In this document: positions 52,939-54,130 of the stretch, in pieces | Position numbering within the stretch: the first letter of the stretch is position 1 | Layout of the letters: every line of letters begins with the position of its first letter | NCBI GenBank assembly: GCA_023384575.1 | Contig: JAHDVP010000007.1 | Location: 109,012-163,141, forward strand | Length of the DNA: 54,130 bases | Source of the DNA: Acidobacteriota bacterium | GTDB taxonomy: Bacteria; Acidobacteriota; Vicinamibacteria; Vicinamibacterales; JAFNAJ01 | Direction of reading: 5' to 3' | The notes under the pieces: generated by a model | What the model saw: only the letters and a program-made list of their open reading frames with translations | The model's database searches: none | Told to the model about the DNA's origin: nothing | Translations under genes and position numbers: made by a program

Positions 52939-54130
52939 ATGGCTCAGGTCGTCTGGACGCTTCGTGGTCGGATCAACGTCGTCCCCCAGCTCGCCGACGT
53001 CGCGCCGCTCGCGACCGTCTCCACGTCGTTCGGCAACGCCGCGCCGCTCGCCGGCGTGAAGGTGCAGGTCTCGGCCAAGCAGTTCGGCGCCGATCCCACA
53101 TGGGACGAGTGGGGCGAGACGACGACCGACGCCGACGGCAACTTCGAGGTGCGCCACACCAAGAACGAGACCAAACGGCTGTTCCGCGTGCGCGTGCAGT
53201 TCAAGAGCGACCGGCTGCGCATCTATCCGCCAAACGACAGCCTGCTCAAGAAGTTCGTCGACGTCGCCTCGCTCCTCGTCCCTGGCGGTGTGCTCACGAG
53301 CCTCGCGACGGCCGCGGCACAGGAAGCGCTCGAGCAGCTGCTCGAGCAGTCGACGCGCGTCCTGTACGACGTGAAGTGGATCACGGCACGGCAGGACTCC
53401 GACGGCGACAAGCGCTCGGGGCCGGTCGTCGACTTCGGCAACATCAACTTCCGCGCGGGCGGCAGCCAGGAGCTCGGCGGGTTCACCGAGCGCCGCCACG
53501 CGGAGATCTGGCTCGTCGCGAGCCGGGGCATGAACCTCATCGAGGGGCTCGGCGACTTCGGCTTCCGCGGCGATCGTTCCGTCGCGTTCCTCTACCCGCA
53601 CGAGAACCCGGTCATCGGAGACGGCATCGAATCGAGCTACTGCAACCCGCACAACGACATCGTCTACCTCGTGCGCAACAGCCAGATCGACCACTTCAAC
53701 GTCGACACGATCCTCCACGAACTCGTCCACCTGTGGGCCTACCAGCACACAAGCGGCGAGGAGAAGCTCGCGACGTACCTGCTGGTTCACGGCTCGACAC
53801 ACACTGGCCGTGTCGCCCGCTGGGTGGCGTGGCACGAGGCGTTCGCCGAGGCCGTGTCGAACGAGATCACCCGCCAGCTTCTCGGCACGCGCAGCACCGT
53901 CTACCGTGCGTTCACGGCCGAACGTCGTCCGCTCTCCCGGCCCTACCTGAACGGCCTTGGCATCCGGACGCTCGCCGACGTCGACCAGTTCGAGTTCGGC
54001 TGGCTGTCGGCGTTCGGCCTGCTGCTCTGCCCCGACGTGTGCTCGCTCGACATGACGGGTAGCGGTCCGTACGCAACCGACACGACCCCCGGCGTGCAGC
54101 CGACGGGCTTCACGATGTGCCGGGCTCCGA
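52939..54130 (+). CDS. Zincin metalloprotease with carboxypeptidase-regulatory-like N-domain, 3' end outside window
   Basis: This gene runs off the window; 397 codons are visible. Residues 1-95 form a beta-sandwich resembling carboxypeptidase-regulatory-like domains (PLAGVKVQVSAKQFG). The catalytic domain has HELVH (260-264) and a later HEAFAEAVSNEI whose Glu, about 304, could be the third ligand, a gluzincin-like layout. No signal peptide is visible. The ATG at 52939 has GGAGG six bases upstream. Substrate is unknown. It is divergent from the PEP-CTERM gene. Confidence 0.85.
   Translation, partial: MAQVVWTLRGRINVVPQLADVAPLATVSTSFGNAAPLAGVKVQVSAKQFGADPTWDEWGETTTDADGNFEVRHTKNETKRLFRVRVQFKSDRLRIYPPNDSLLKKFVDVASLLVPGGVLTSLATAAAQEALEQLLEQSTRVLYDVKWITARQDSDGDKRSGPVVDFGNINFRAGGSQELGGFTERRHAEIWLVASRGMNLIEGLGDFGFRGDRSVAFLYPHENPVIGDGIESSYCNPHNDIVYLVRNSQIDHFNVDTILHELVHLWAYQHTSGEEKLATYLLVHGSTHTGRVARWVAWHEAFAEAVSNEITRQLLGTRSTVYRAFTAERRPLSRPYLNGLGIRTLADVDQFEFGWLSAFGLLLCPDVCSLDMTGSGPYATDTTPGVQPTGFTMCRAP

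Overview
The window reads as a chromosome segment of a high-GC member of the Acidobacteriota, most likely Vicinamibacteria (subdivision 6). The family mix supports this: a two-module FtsX/MacB-type ADOP permease, two cytoplasmic-kinase receptor-type Ser/Thr kinases, a TIGR02999-type ECF sigma factor paired with a kinase-TPR protein, PEP-CTERM proteins, three DinB-fold proteins and an S9 peptidase. This taxonomic call is inference from gene content. No rRNA, tRNA, CRISPR array, phage gene or transposase was seen.

Left part (1-22,400): a Ser/Thr kinase cut by the window edge; a small conserved helical protein coupled to a DinB protein; an ADOP efflux permease; an ALDH7-type semialdehyde dehydrogenase; a NatA/NatB-like ABC pair whose permease carries a CPBP protease domain; a Cache/HAMP/HD-GYP protein next to a striking HAMP-pseudopilin fusion; a dynamin-like GTPase; a DUF457 membrane hydrolase; an RluA pseudouridine synthase; a PEP-CTERM protein followed by a NamZ-like muramidase; a thiamine-binding protein; an OmpA-DinB gene pair; and another DinB gene.

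Middle part (22,400-43,000) is accessory in character. It holds a secreted SdrD-B protein, a GT4 glycosyltransferase, a small arginine-rich reading frame overlapping a 1053-residue CHAT protease gene by ATGA, and, converging on it, a second CHAT protease gene followed at 22 nt by an alpha/beta hydrolase. After a CNNM/CorC transporter, a RoxA-like diheme cytochrome and a catalase-like protein, and an S9 peptidase, comes a TIR-NB-ARC-TPR protein converging on a cytosolic trypsin-like protease. CHAT, TIR-STAND and trypsin-like genes without signal peptides are typical parts of bacterial immune or cell-death circuits, so this is where a new system is most likely.

Right part (43,000-54,130): cupin, SRPBCC and VOC small-molecule proteins, a frameshifted remnant of an iron-binding protein behind a good sigma70 promoter, a VapBC toxin-antitoxin pair, an ECF sigma factor with its kinase-TPR partner, a frameshifted papain-like remnant, a second PEP-CTERM protein, and a zincin metalloprotease running off the window.

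A pair of about 150-nt intergenic repeats (13,188-13,337 and 31,991-32,140), in opposite orientation, aligns without gaps at about 83% by hand and has imperfect inverted ends. It looks like a MITE- or REPIN-like element family.
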